64,000 nucleotides of DNA from Zygnema cylindricum. Taxonomy: Eukaryota; Streptophyta; Zygnematophyceae; Zygnematales; Zygnemataceae. Location of the stretch: the NCBI GenBank assembly GCA_037447655.1, contig JBBHKE010003332.1, positions 62,001 to 126,000 of the forward strand, written 5' to 3'. A program made the position numbers and the translations under genes. This document shows positions 12,577 through 23,939 of this stretch, piece after piece. Every line of letters begins with the position of its first letter. Within the stretch, counting starts at the first letter, position 1. Below the pieces are notes generated by a model that was given only the letters and a program-made list of their open reading frames with translations, was not told the origin of the DNA and did not search any database.

Positions 12577-13191
12577 TGTCGCTCTGGGTCGTTCATTCGA
12601 GCTAACGGGAGGATCTCCCGTAACCACAAACGAAATGGACCGCTCGCAGATCAAACACGCACAAGGGCTTAGGGGATCACATAAATAGTTAGACAAGAGA
12701 GATAGGAATTATTAGGGAGGGATATAATTAGCAAACACAGAAAGTAAGGCAAAGAGACAGAATAGAATTGCACGAAAGCCGTAGCTTAAATAAATGGTCC
12801 TTTTAGGACAAAGTGTTACAAAAGACTTTCTCTAATAAAGTCAAATTCTATTCCTTGACTTACTTGTCTATGTCTGAACTACTATTCTTGCATTAATGGA
12901 TGAAGGGTTGTTTTCTGTCTACTCTGCTTTGTCTTTTCTATGCAAACAAAAAGTGTACACTAAATAAGCCACCAAAGTGTGGTCCAATCATTTCATATTT
13001 ACACATTGATTGTCCACCGAGAATTGTTGCACGTCTCTACACAATTCCGTACATAAAACATTCACTCAAACGTGTAGTCGTTAGGTTCAATTCCTTACAT
13101 TCCGATTTGTCGCGTCACGTCACGTAGCACATATGCAAATGGGCACTCTTGTCAGAATCGATGGATTGCTGAAGATCGTCCAAAACTAACA
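12577..13191 (-). repeat. 5' LTR (right copy)
   Basis: It has the same length and ends as the left copy. On the minus strand the primer-binding site lies immediately after its inner end at 12577, which identifies it as the 5' LTR. Confidence 0.88.
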
Positions 13192-13757
13192 AAGTGTCAC
13201 TCGTTAAAGCTCAAAATTTTGAAAAGTAAATCACAAAGTTTGGTAGTGGACTGCGGAAGTCGACTATGAATGTTGTTTCTAATAGATTAGCGGCCATAAC
13301 AAAGAAAATGACTTAAGGCAAAAGAACAGGAAAAATGTACAACGTACATAAAAAGGACAAAAAAGAAAAGACAGTAAGAACAAATGAGACTGTCGTGAAC
13401 TTAAGTTCAATATTATGATTGAATAAAAATACAATAAGACGTTTGAGTTTTATAGTTGAACTCAAACGTGTAAGACGCACTATACAAAAGTGGAGGTACT
13501 ACTAATCTAGGTACATCCAATAAGTGGAACTATTCTAGGTACATCTAGAAGTGGAGGTACAACTAGTTAGAAAGGTTCCAGAAGTTAGTGGGAATCTTTC
13601 TACCCTAAAAAGCATTATTTACAAAGAAGGTACAACAAGTACATGAACACTAATTAAAGTGGTACACTTAAGACTTGATGTTCTAGGACTTAATCATAAT
13701 GAAAGACCTAACTAAAGATAGTGGTTTAATAGTGTAGTGGAATGTCGAATTCTAATA
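13192..13757 (-). repeat. Probable 3' LTR of an older Copia relic
   Basis: On the minus strand a polypurine run AATCGAGGGGGGG at about 13758-13770 precedes TATTAGAATTCG at 13757, a likely TG-start LTR with one change. The outer end cannot be fixed because the younger element at 7199-13191 abuts it. No second LTR copy is in the window. Confidence 0.45.
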
Positions 13758-15480
13758 CCCCCCCTCGATTAAAACACGAAGTTAGCCACGTAGGCCGGAA
13801 GAGGGAATATGTTTGTCAAAGGAAGGGAAAGGAAGGGTTTTGGTAAGAAAGTCGGCAAGTTGTAGAGCAATGAGAAAAAGAGACCTTGCCGTCCACAATT
13901 TTTCCACGTGTAAAATGACATTGTATACCAATATGCTTCGTTCGTGTATGGTGCATAGGATTTTTCATGAGGGCGAGAGCCCCTTGAGAATCACAAAAGA
14001 TAGGAGTGGGAGTAGTTTGATGGAGGGAAAGGTCTTTGAGAAGGCGACGAAGCCAAATTGCGGTTTTAGTGGTAGAGGTACCAGCCATGTACTTAGCTTC
14101 GGTAGATGAGAGAGCAACGGTTTGTTGTATTCGAGACGACCATGAGACAAGACCACCACCAAGGAAGAAACAAACCCTAGGGAGAAACAAACCCTAGAAA
14201 TAGAGCGGCGTTTATCAGTTTGATTCACCAATCTGCATCACAAAATCCAACAAGAGAGGAATCGGGAAGAGAAAGAGAAGGAGAGGAAGAAGAATGCGGA
14301 GAAGAGGAAGGAGGGAGAGAGAATGTGAGGCGAAGATGTTTGGTGCCCTTGAGATATCTAAGGACACGTTTTTCCAAATTGAGATGAGTGGGAGTCGCAC
14401 AATGAGAAAATTGGGATAAGATGCACATTGCAATGCAAATGTCCGGACGCGACCCCAACATGGCATACATCAATTTTACCACAATTGACCGGTAGCGGGA
14501 CCCTACTTCTCCTTGGGCATTCCCATCGAAGACTTCTTTTCTAAGTGTGGTATTGGGATCAAGAGTATACAGGATTACAATCGGACATGCCAAAGGTATC
14601 TAAAAGGTCGACAATATAATGTTTTTGACTCATCTGTATTAATGGTTCTGACCTATTCTTTGGAATGCTAATACCTAAACAGTAATCAAGGTCACCTAAA
14701 TTAGTCATTCGCCAATGGGACGCTAGCATGACTTTGACTTTGTTAATTTCCGTTTTACTGGGACCAGCAAGGATTAAATCATGAAGGTAAATAATAATGA
14801 TTAGTAAACTGTCACTTGTGGCTTTAATGCAAATACCAAGATTTGCGCTAATTTCTTTGAAACCATCTTCTAATAAAGCAGAGATAAGTGTTTTATGCCA
14901 CACACGTGGCTCCTGCTTAAGACCATAAATTGATTTATTTAAGCGACAGACCAAATATCCTTGTCCAACTAAAGCGTATACTAGAGCCTGCTCTATATGA
15001 ATACCTTCTTCACTAGTCTTGTGCAAAAAGGCAGTTTTGACGTCGAGCTGCTGAAGTTCCCAATCGTGGATCGCCGCCAATGACAAAATTGTACAAATAG
15101 ATTCAAATTCTGCAACAGTCGCGAAAGTCTCACTGTAATCAATTCCTTCGTTTTGCGAATATCCTTTCGCTACAAGACGCGCCTTGTAGCGCTCAACAGA
15201 TCCATCTGCAAATTTTTATACTTTAAAAACCCATTTTGAACCAATGGCACGTCAATTAGGTGGCAACTCACAAGCGTCCAAGTTTGATTAGTCATTAATA
15301 CTTGATATTCGTCATTAGCCGCCCAAACCCATTTTTGTGCATCTGGACGCTTGAGAGCAGTTTTCAGTGTGAGTGGTGGATCTCTAACATCAACAAGATG
15401 CGTGTAAGCAAGATCTGAGATTCCATGGGACGTACAAGGATACGATACATACCAGACACTGAATAGGAGCCGGACCAAAG
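13758..15480 (-). pseudogene. Older Ty1/Copia pol relic (reverse transcriptase and RNase H)
   Basis: Minus-strand pieces run in order from the right. About 15230-15390 is the hinge and RT start (LKRPDAQKWVWAANDEYQVL, then QTWTLVSCH). 14559-15086 is RT (QQLDVKTAFLH, SIYGLKQEPRVWH) with IIYLHDLIL in place of the YVDD box. 14225-14593 is the connection region. 13816-14190 is RNase H ([34 protein letters not shown]). Frames are broken at about 15160 and 14190-14230. The last break coincides with a short duplication of agaaacaaaccctag at 14165-14196. Sequence style is closest to the intact Copia at 18625. Confidence 0.88.
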
Positions 15481-15537
15481 ATCTTGTGGAAGATTGGCAT
15501 GGATCAGAAAGGAGGGGGAGGAGGGGAGGGGAAGAGG

Positions 15538-15538
15538 G

Positions 15539-15613
<75 letters not shown>
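15538..15613. repeat. (GA)n microsatellite
   Basis: An almost pure AG dinucleotide run, interrupted once near 15580. Confidence 0.95.
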
Positions 15614-15616
<3 letters not shown>

Positions 15617-16152
15617 CGAATGCGAATGCGAATGCGAATGAGGATGAGAATGAGAATGGGATGCGAAAATGAGGAAATGAGAATGAGAAAATGAGATTGA
15701 AAATGAGAAAATGAGAATGAGAATGTGAAAATGAGAATGAGAATGTGAGAGAATGAAAATGAGGATGAGAGAATGAAAATGAGGATGAGAGAATGAAAAT
15801 GAGGAAATGAGAATGAGAAAATGAGAATGAAAATGAGAATGAGAATGAGAATGTGAGAGAATGAGAATGAGAATGAGAGAATGAAAATAAGGATGAGTAA
15901 TTGAAAATGAGAATGAGAATGAGAAAATGAGAATGAGAATGAGAAAATGAGAAATTGAGAATGTCGAAATGAGAAAATGAGAATGTGAAAAATAAGATAA
16001 TGACAGTGAGAATGAGAATGAGAATGAGAAGCAGAATGAGAATGAGAACGAGAATGAGAAGAATGAGAATGAGAAGCAGAATGAGAATGAGAATGAGAAC
16101 GAGAATGAGAAGAATGAGAATGAGAATGCGAAGAATGAGAATGAGAATGAGA
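15613..16152. repeat. GAATGA-type hexamer satellite (~540 bp)
   Basis: Tandem variants of gaatgagaatgaga, with gaatgc, gaatgt, gaaaat and gagaac interspersions, fill about 540 bp. The long open frames here translate to Ser/His/Phe/Leu runs on one strand and Arg/Met runs on the other, and are repeat artefacts. The array lies in the hinge region of the Copia relic or at its border. Confidence 0.92.
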
Positions 16153-17582
16153 CTCTGTAGGATTGCCAAGACCTTGTGCCAAACTCCGAAATTTTTGCCC
16201 TTCTCAGAACTCTTGATCTCCATACATATCTCCATAATTTCAGCAAAACCACCTAATTCGCCTATTATGTAGACATTAACCCTCTTTATTTCCCTTTCAA
16301 AAGCGTCTCCCTTTTTACCTCAGGCTCGCCTTTGGAGCAAATAATTAGACTCAATGCTTCGCCAGATTTAGAGAGGACCCCCCTTCTAAGGAACTCTGGT
16401 GTTTTTTAGCACATGGATGGTTTTTCCTTTTGAGGAACTTATTTCTTACATAAGACGATTCTACTTCCTGGTACACAAAGATGTACAGTCCCATGTTCAG
16501 AAATGCATAATTTCCTTACTATTTCCCTTAGTGTATTGTGTACTCGTTCCCTACTGCTCCAAACTTACCTGAATTTCATCGTCACAGGTACTTCTTTAGT
16601 ACTATGATCCTTAGAAATTTGTCTCTAGTGTTTTTTACCGCATAAGTTCAAATGTTTAATATGTGTGCTTCTAGATATCGAGTGGGTGGAAATTCAAACC
16701 GCCCAGAAAAAAAATTGACGGGTTAAAGAAAAAAGAAATTGGGTTGAATAAATCGTTTTGCATGTAATTCATGTGAGAGAAAAAAACAGAAAAATACAAT
16801 CCATATCGTACTATTTAGTCATTTCAATTAGTAGTAATATCACATTACCCAAAACCCACGATGAATTTTTGCTCTCATGTACCTTCTCGTAACCCTGAAA
16901 AAAAAAAAGGATTTTGAGAGAACATTTGGAGAAAAAACCGATTTAACTAATAACACATGAAAAGACCACCTCCACCATTTGGTTACACCCAAAATACAAA
17001 AATAGTGTGGCACAACAAAACCACCTTTATTTCCATACACCACACATAATTATTAAACAAACACATTATTTAGTGTGGGTGCTCTCTCTTCTCCACACAC
17101 ACGTTTCAAATCTTCCCATCCTTTCCACCGTCTACCATCTCCATAATTTCTCTCTTTAACAAATACTTTTACAACAAATTATTCTCTTCTCCACTCCTCT
17201 TTCTCCTCTCTCTCCTTCTCTCCTCCTTTCCTCTCCTCTATCCTCTACTTTCCTAACCATAATCGACAAACCATAATCGTACCTTCTCTACCTTTCCTCT
17301 CCCTGTTCCTCCCACTTCTTCTCTCACCACTTCTCTCACTACCTCTTCACTTCTACCACACCTTCTCTCCTCAGGTCCCTTCCCACTCCCCACTCTTATA
17401 TCTCCTATATTTTCCTCCATCTCTCTCCCCATCCTCCCTCCCCGTTTCCTCCCACTCTACTTCACCTTCCACTGAAAAAAAAAAAAACAAACACTTTCTG
17501 ATCAAGTAAACCAAAAACAAAACCGAATAGGAAACGAATACAAAATTAACGAACACGAATACGAATTCGAATTCGAAACAAA
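16153..17582. other. Intergenic region downstream of FGAM synthase
   Basis: No gene is visible. The 16153-16260 end may be a scrap of the Copia relic. 17090-17460 is a pyrimidine-rich low-complexity tract (tctctcctctttcc variants). The stretch just below 17583 is the gene's probable 3' UTR; short gaattcgaattcg-type repeats sit at 17550-17578. Confidence 0.5.
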
Positions 17583-20500
17583 TTACGAGCTTTCCTCGCA
17601 CCACTCTCTGGCGTTTTGAAACAATCGTAACCACGGACTCGGTCCCTTAACATCGAGTTCCGAGAACTCCTGAGGAATCCACGCATACTGCCAAAAAAGG
17701 AAGCTTCTTTCTGGGTGAGGCATCATCGCCAGGTGTCGCCCGTCCGGAGAACAAAGGGCCGCGATTCCGAGAGGAGAACCGTTGGGATTAAAGGGATAGT
17801 TTTCCGAAGATTCGCCGTCGTCATCACAATAACGTAGAGGGGCCAAGTCTTCCTTCACAACTTTTTCGTAGATTTCTTTTTCGGGGAAGAGAGCTTTTCC
17901 CTCTCCGTGAGCTATCCAAATTCCGGTTGTCGTTCCCTCCATCCCACTGTTTGACCACAGAAAAGAAGGGAGAGAGAAAAATAAGTGAGAGAGAAAACGA
18001 AGTGAGAGAGAAAAAGAAGTGAGAGAGAAAACGAAGTGAGAGAGAAAACGAAGCGAGGGAGAAAAAGAAGTGAGAGAGAAAAAGAAGAGAGATAGAAAAA
18101 GAAGTGAGAAAACAAAAAGTGAGAGAAAAAAAGAAGGGAGAGAGAAGAAGAAGTGAGAGACAAAAAAAGCGAGTGAAAAAAAAGAGAGAGAACAAAAAGC
18201 GAGAGAAAAAAAGAAGGGAGAGAGAGAAAAAGAAGTGAGAGACAAAAAAAAAGAGAGAGAACAAAAAGTGAAAAAAAAAAAAAGGGAGAGAAAAGAAGAA
18301 GTGCGAGACCAAAAAAAGTGAGATCGAAAAAGAAGTAAGAGAAAATAAGTGAGATACAAAAAAAAAGTGAGATACAAAAAAAGAGTGAGAGAAAAAAAAG
18401 TGAGATGGTTTTAAAAAATAGTAAGCAATAAATGAAACAATTAAGATGGTTTTCTTTCATTGGACAAAGTTACATTTGGAAAAAATGTTTTTAAAATCTT
18501 GGTTCCACGAAAATGAACAAGAAAGGAAATCGTCAGAGTGATTATTAAGTGGAGAGAAAAACACGGAGAGGCAAAGGGAGAGAGGAAGGGGAAAGGGCGA
18601 GGGAGAGGGAGAGGGAGTGGGAGATGTTAGAAGAGTAGTCTTTGATAGAAGTTAATGTTTTTGTTCAATGTTTTTAAATAGCGAAATTCTGAATTCTGTC
18701 ATCTAGAATTTCGCTATTCAGAATTCTGCAGTCTGTGCAGTCTGTCCTAGTATCTAGGATTTCAGTATTTCGGTCTTTCTCTGTTTTTACAATCAATGTA
18801 CTTTCACGTAATTAGATTCTGGTCAAGATCTGGTTATAAATCTTGACCCTGGCTCTTGACCGAAAGGTCAAGTGCCCCTTCAAAATAGGAAAGTACGTTT
18901 CAGTCCTTGAGAGGGTACTCTCGAGATATTTTCTCTATTTAGCTTGTCTTTTTCTTATGTTTTGTATCAGTTTTGAAATCATTAATCAAAACAGAGCATT
19001 CTGTCTGTTCCCATTCTTTCCACTCTATTTGCTACTATGGCTTCACCTTTCACAGGTTATGGGCCCCGGCAACGCCAATACCGTTGCCAAATTTAATGGG
19101 ACAGACTTTTACGGTTGGAAATACCAGATAGAACATCTATTTCGTCGTGAGAAACTTTGGTCGATCATTAGTGGCAGCGAACTTGAACCAACTGACGCTG
19201 CTGCCAAAACAATTTGGCTCGCTAAAAACGAGGAGGCCCACTCTCGGCTTGTCCTCGCTCTAGAGTCATCACAGATCGACATTGTCCGCGACGCAGTGTC
19301 TGCTCACAATGCATGGTCACTATTGACCTCTGCATATGAGAATCAATCCTGGTCCAACAAGCTCTTTCTCAAAAGGCAGCTGAATACTTATCGCAAGCTG
19401 CCTACTGATTCTATTCAAACCTACGTCCAACATCTCAAGTCGCTGGCCGGTCAACTTAAGAGCATCAAATCGCCAATCTCCGATGATGATCTTATTTCGG
19501 CTATCCTGGGAGGTTTACCGGATTACTATTCCTCCCTCATTTCCTCCCTTGATAACTCGCCAGTTGCTCTGACTATTCCGACCCTAACTGCGCGACTGGT
19601 TCACGAGGAAATGAAACAATCTTTTCAAACAAAATCAGGAGTCGCTCTGGCGACCTTTTCACCCAATCCCAGGCCGCCAAAATCTCCTTCTCCCACCTGT
19701 CGCTATTGTCGAGCGTCAGATCACATCATAGATGTGTGTCCGGCGCTTAAACGCAAAAATGAACGACAAGGTGGACCCGGCCGTACTGGTGGACGAGGAC
19801 AACCTGGAGGGCGTGGATCATACCACGGTCAAGCTTCATCGGCTGAAAGTACTTTTGCCCTTGGAAATTTGGCGTACTCCCAGACCAACCCTTTTGTCGA
19901 ATCCCACTATCCGTACGGCCCAACTCATCTGGCGGATCACTCCAGCTCGCGAATCCCAATATACGTTCCTACTTATCCATTGTCGGCTTCTACCCAACCG
20001 CCCGTACTCCAACCACCGGTAGACAATATCAGTCCGCCGCCATCAATGACGCAATCCGATTATGGATTCGCATTGTCCTCTGCGGTACAACAATCATCTC
20101 AGGTCCCTGACTTCGCTTGGATCGTTGATTCGGGCGCATCTCACCACTTATCATCTCGCGCCGATTGGTTCTCATTTATGACTCCACTCAGTCCTCCAAT
20201 GCCAATCGTACTTGGCAACAACAGTACCCTCACGGCCACTCATATCGGTCGTACAGTCACACCTTCCACCAACCGTCAAACCAATATTACCCTCTCCAGC
20301 GTCCTTTTTGTCCCAGAACTACGAAAAAATCTCTTCTCTGTCGCTGCAGCCTTGAAACAAGGAGCAACAGCCGTCTTTTCCTCCGACCGAGTTGACTTTT
20401 TATCCCCAACAAAATCAACGGTCGGATTCGGAGTAAAAAGAGGCGACATCTATATCCTCTCGTCCTTCTCGCCCATTGGATTCGCCAACATGGCTGTCGC

Positions 20501-23500
20501 TTCCTCACAAGCCACCTTCTCCAAGTGGCACCTCCGACATGGTCACCTGTCCGGATCTAGTCTCCATGACTTGACCAAGGGTCTTGTAACTGGACTGGAA
20601 CCCTTGACCAATCAAAAACTTCCATTTTGTTCCGGTTGCGTCGAAGGAAAGTTCTCTCGACCTTCCTTTCCCTCAAGTACGTCCAAATCTAACGGACCAC
20701 TTGATTTGATCCACTCTGATCTATGTGGACCAATGTCAGTTCACAGTCACAACGGCTCTCAATACTTTGTCACATTTATTGACGACGCAACACGCTACTG
20801 TCACATCTACCTAATTCGTCGAAAATCAGATACTTTTGCTACTTTTCAACAATTTAAAGCAAAAGTAGAAAATTTCCACAATTCTCGAATCAAAGTTCTC
20901 CGTACAGATAATGGCGGTGAATTCTGTTCCACAGAATTTGCCTCGTTTCTCTCTGCTCATGGAATCACACACCAGACCACAGTGACATACACACCTCAAC
21001 AGAATGGTGTCGCAGTACGGTACAACCGTACCGTCATCAACATGGCACGCTCCATGCTCCATTTTGCCGGTCTCCCAACAATATTCTGGGGAGAATCCGT
21101 TACAACGGCAAACTATCTCCGAAATCTATGTCCGACTTCCAGTCTCCCTAATCTCACACCTCACGAGGCTTGGACAGGAACAAAACCGAGCGTCAGCCAC
21201 TTACGAATATTCGGTAGTGTTGCGTGGATCAAGGATCTTACGCCCGCTGGAAAATGGAGCAGCCGTGCAAAACTCGGCTACATGGTCGGATATTCGAACG
21301 AATCAAAGGCATATCGAATTTGGCTAATCCAGGAACGCCAAGTTACACTCAGCCGCGATGTCACATTCAATGAAACTCCCTTGTTACACAAACTCCTTTA
21401 TCCCTCTCCTCCTTCCCTTTCCCCTTCCGTTTACACCTCCCCTCCTCCAACAGCCCCAGTTTCAGTAATATCCTCCACATATCTCTCTAATCCCTCTGTT
21501 CTTGCCTCTCCTCTCACTATTTCCTCCCCTTCCCTTACCCGAACCTCATCTACTCCTTCCCCTTCATCAAACTCCCTACCTCTTCAAAGGACACTCTCTG
21601 ATCCCTACTCCCTCTCTCCCATCCGCCCAAATGAGCCTTCTTACGTTATTCCCCGTGTCCTTCCAGAAACACCTTTGCCCGTTCAGCCCGCTGGCCTCCG
21701 GAAAAGTGCCAGAATTGAAGCTAGGCGCGTCACTCATGGTGTCGCCAATATTGCTGCTTTTGATGTCCCTCCAACCTTTGCTGTGGCCATGGCAGGCCCG
21801 AATGCCGCAGAGTGGAAAGCGGCTACAGATGCGAAATTCTTGTCTCTCCAAAAAAATAAAACTTGGGAGCTTACACCCCTCCCCAAAGATCGAAAAGTCA
21901 TCGGCTCTAAATGGGTGTTTAGAGTCAAAACAAAATCTGACGGAACCCTAGATCGGTTCAAAGCCAGATTTGTTGCAAAGGGATTTCTTCAAAAAGAAGG
22001 GCTTGACTTTACGGAGACTTATGCACCTGTGGCCAAATTCGCCTCCATCCGCATCCTTCTCTCTCTCGCCGCCTCTCAAGACTGGCACGTCCATCAGATG
22101 GATGTGCAAACGGCGTTCCTCTATGGCGCCCTCAAGGAAGAAATATTTGTCCGCCAACCCGAAGGTTACATCTCCCCGGGAAATGAGCACCTCGTCTGTC
22201 GCCTCCTCAAATCTCTTTACGGCTTGAAGCAAGCCCCTCGCGTTTGGAGTGAACACCTTGAAGCCATTCTCATACGTGAAGGCTTCTGTAAGCTTGCAGC
22301 CGACTTTGGTATATTCTTCAAAGGTAAAGACGAGTCCCTTTTAATCATCATCATTTACGTCGATGATCTTGTTCTCTCTAGTCCCTCTCTGTCTGCAATT
22401 TTGCACGTCAAAAACATACTTAACTCTTACTTTGCAATGACAGACTTAGGGGAATTGGAATTTTGCCTTGGAATTTTAGTAACCCGTGATCGTCTTACCA
22501 AAACCCTTTACCTCTCTCAAGAAAAGTATATCTCTGAGGTCCTAGAAAGGTTTTCTATGTCAAACTGCACTCCTGTCTCCACTCCTTTAGATGCAAACAC
22601 CAAACTTGCTTCCAACTCTGGTGGGCCTGTCCACGGAGACATCTATGACTTATATAGATCCATGGTCGGCAGCCTCGTGTATGCCATGACTGGCACTAGG
22701 CCATACATTGCTGTTGCAGTCGGGCAGCTTAGTCAATTTGTTTCTAACCCAACCCCTGAGCACCTCCTTGCGGCTAAGCGAGTCCTCTGCTATCTGCAAG
22801 GCACCAAAACCCTACGCCTTACTTTCTCCGGTGGCAACTCTCCTACCCTCATTGGCTTTTGCGATTCGGACTGGGGGGGAGATCTCGACACCCGCCGCTC
22901 CACCTCTGGTGTATGCTTCTCACTCGGAGGAGCTCTCGTCTCTTGGGCCTCCAAAAAACAACCTACTGTTGCCCTCTCCTCAACTGAGGCTGAATATATG
23001 GCAGCGACACATGCTGCCAAGGAAGCGATCTGGCTTCGATCTCTCCTTGCAAATCTTCAATTTCCCCAGACTTCCCCAACTCAGATATTTTGTGACTCAC
23101 AAGGCGCCCTCGCTCTAATGAGTAACCCGGTTCATCACCGACGAACCAAGCACATAGACATCCAGTTTCACTTTACACGGGAAACTATCGCGACTGGAAT
23201 TCTCACCTTTCAATACTTCCAGACTTCTCTCCAGATGGCGGACTTCCTTACCAAGTCTCTCCATCGACCTCAGTTCGAATTGCACCGAGCGTCTGCCGGT
23301 CTTACCTTCTAACAAAGAGGGGGGGTGTTAGAAGAGTAGTCTTTGATAGAAGTTAATGTTTTTGTTCAATGTTTTTAAATAGCGAAATTCTGAATTCTGT
23401 CATCTAGAATTTCGCTATTCAGAATTCTGCAGTCTGTGCAGTCTGTCCTAGTATCTAGGATTTCAGTATTTCGGTCTTTCTCTGTTTTTACAATCAATGT

Positions 23501-23873
23501 ACTTTCACGTGATTAGATTCTGGTCAAGATCTGGTTATAAATCTTGACCCTGGCTCTTGACCGAAAGGTCAAGTGCCCCTTCAAAATAGGAAAGTACGTT
23601 TCAGTCCTTGAGAGGGTACTCTCGAGATATTTTCTCTATTTAGCTTGTCTTTTTCTTATGTTTTGTATCAGTTTTGAAATCATTAATCAAAACAGAGCAT
23701 TCTGTCTGTTCCCATTCTTTCCACTCTATTTGCTACTATGGCTTCACCTTTCACAGGAGAGGGAGTTGAGGGAGAGGGAGAGGGATGGGGAGAGGAAGAG
23801 GTAGAGGGAGAGAGGGGGAGGGAGTGCGAAAGGGAGAGGGAGAGCGAGAGGGGGGAGGGAGAGGGGGGAGAGG

Positions 23874-23939
<66 letters not shown>

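Larger units (their letters stand above)
7199..13191 (-). mobile_element. LTR retrotransposon with gag remnant and no recognisable pol
   Basis: Two 615-bp direct repeats (7199-7813 and 12577-13191) bound the element. Read on the minus strand each LTR begins TGTTAGTTTTGG and ends CGACA. Next to the right LTR is a primer site GGTTATGGGCCCA, and next to the left LTR a polypurine-like GAGTGGGAG, so transcription runs from 13191 to 7199. Flanks are aaatg and aagtg, a probable 5-bp target duplication with one change. The internal part carries a gag-like ORF near the primer site and then hydrophilic broken ORFs. No protease, integrase or reverse transcriptase motif was found. It is a decayed or non-autonomous Copia-type element. 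Confidence 0.85.
18620..23760 (+). mobile_element. Nearly intact Ty1/Copia retrotransposon in FGAM synthase intron 29
   Basis: The element itself is 18625-23755, flanked by 5-bp target duplications GGAGA at 18620-18624 and 23756-23760. Its two 430-bp LTRs differ at only one position that I can see (cacgtaatt against cacgtgatt), so the insertion is recent. Order: LTR, primer site, gag-pol ORF, polypurine tract (aaagagggggg at 23315-23325), LTR. It lies opposite to the host gene and landed in a GA-rich tract. Confidence 0.97.

Noticed and set aside
15170-16272. Long ORFs of 95-360 codons on both strands (Ser/His/Phe or Arg/Met rich)
   Set aside because: They are translations of the GA and GAATGA satellite and overlap in several frames.
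17824-18460. Phe/Ser/Leu-rich ORFs upstream of FGAM synthase exon 30
   Set aside because: They come from the polypyrimidine minisatellite in intron 29; only the part below 17947 is coding.
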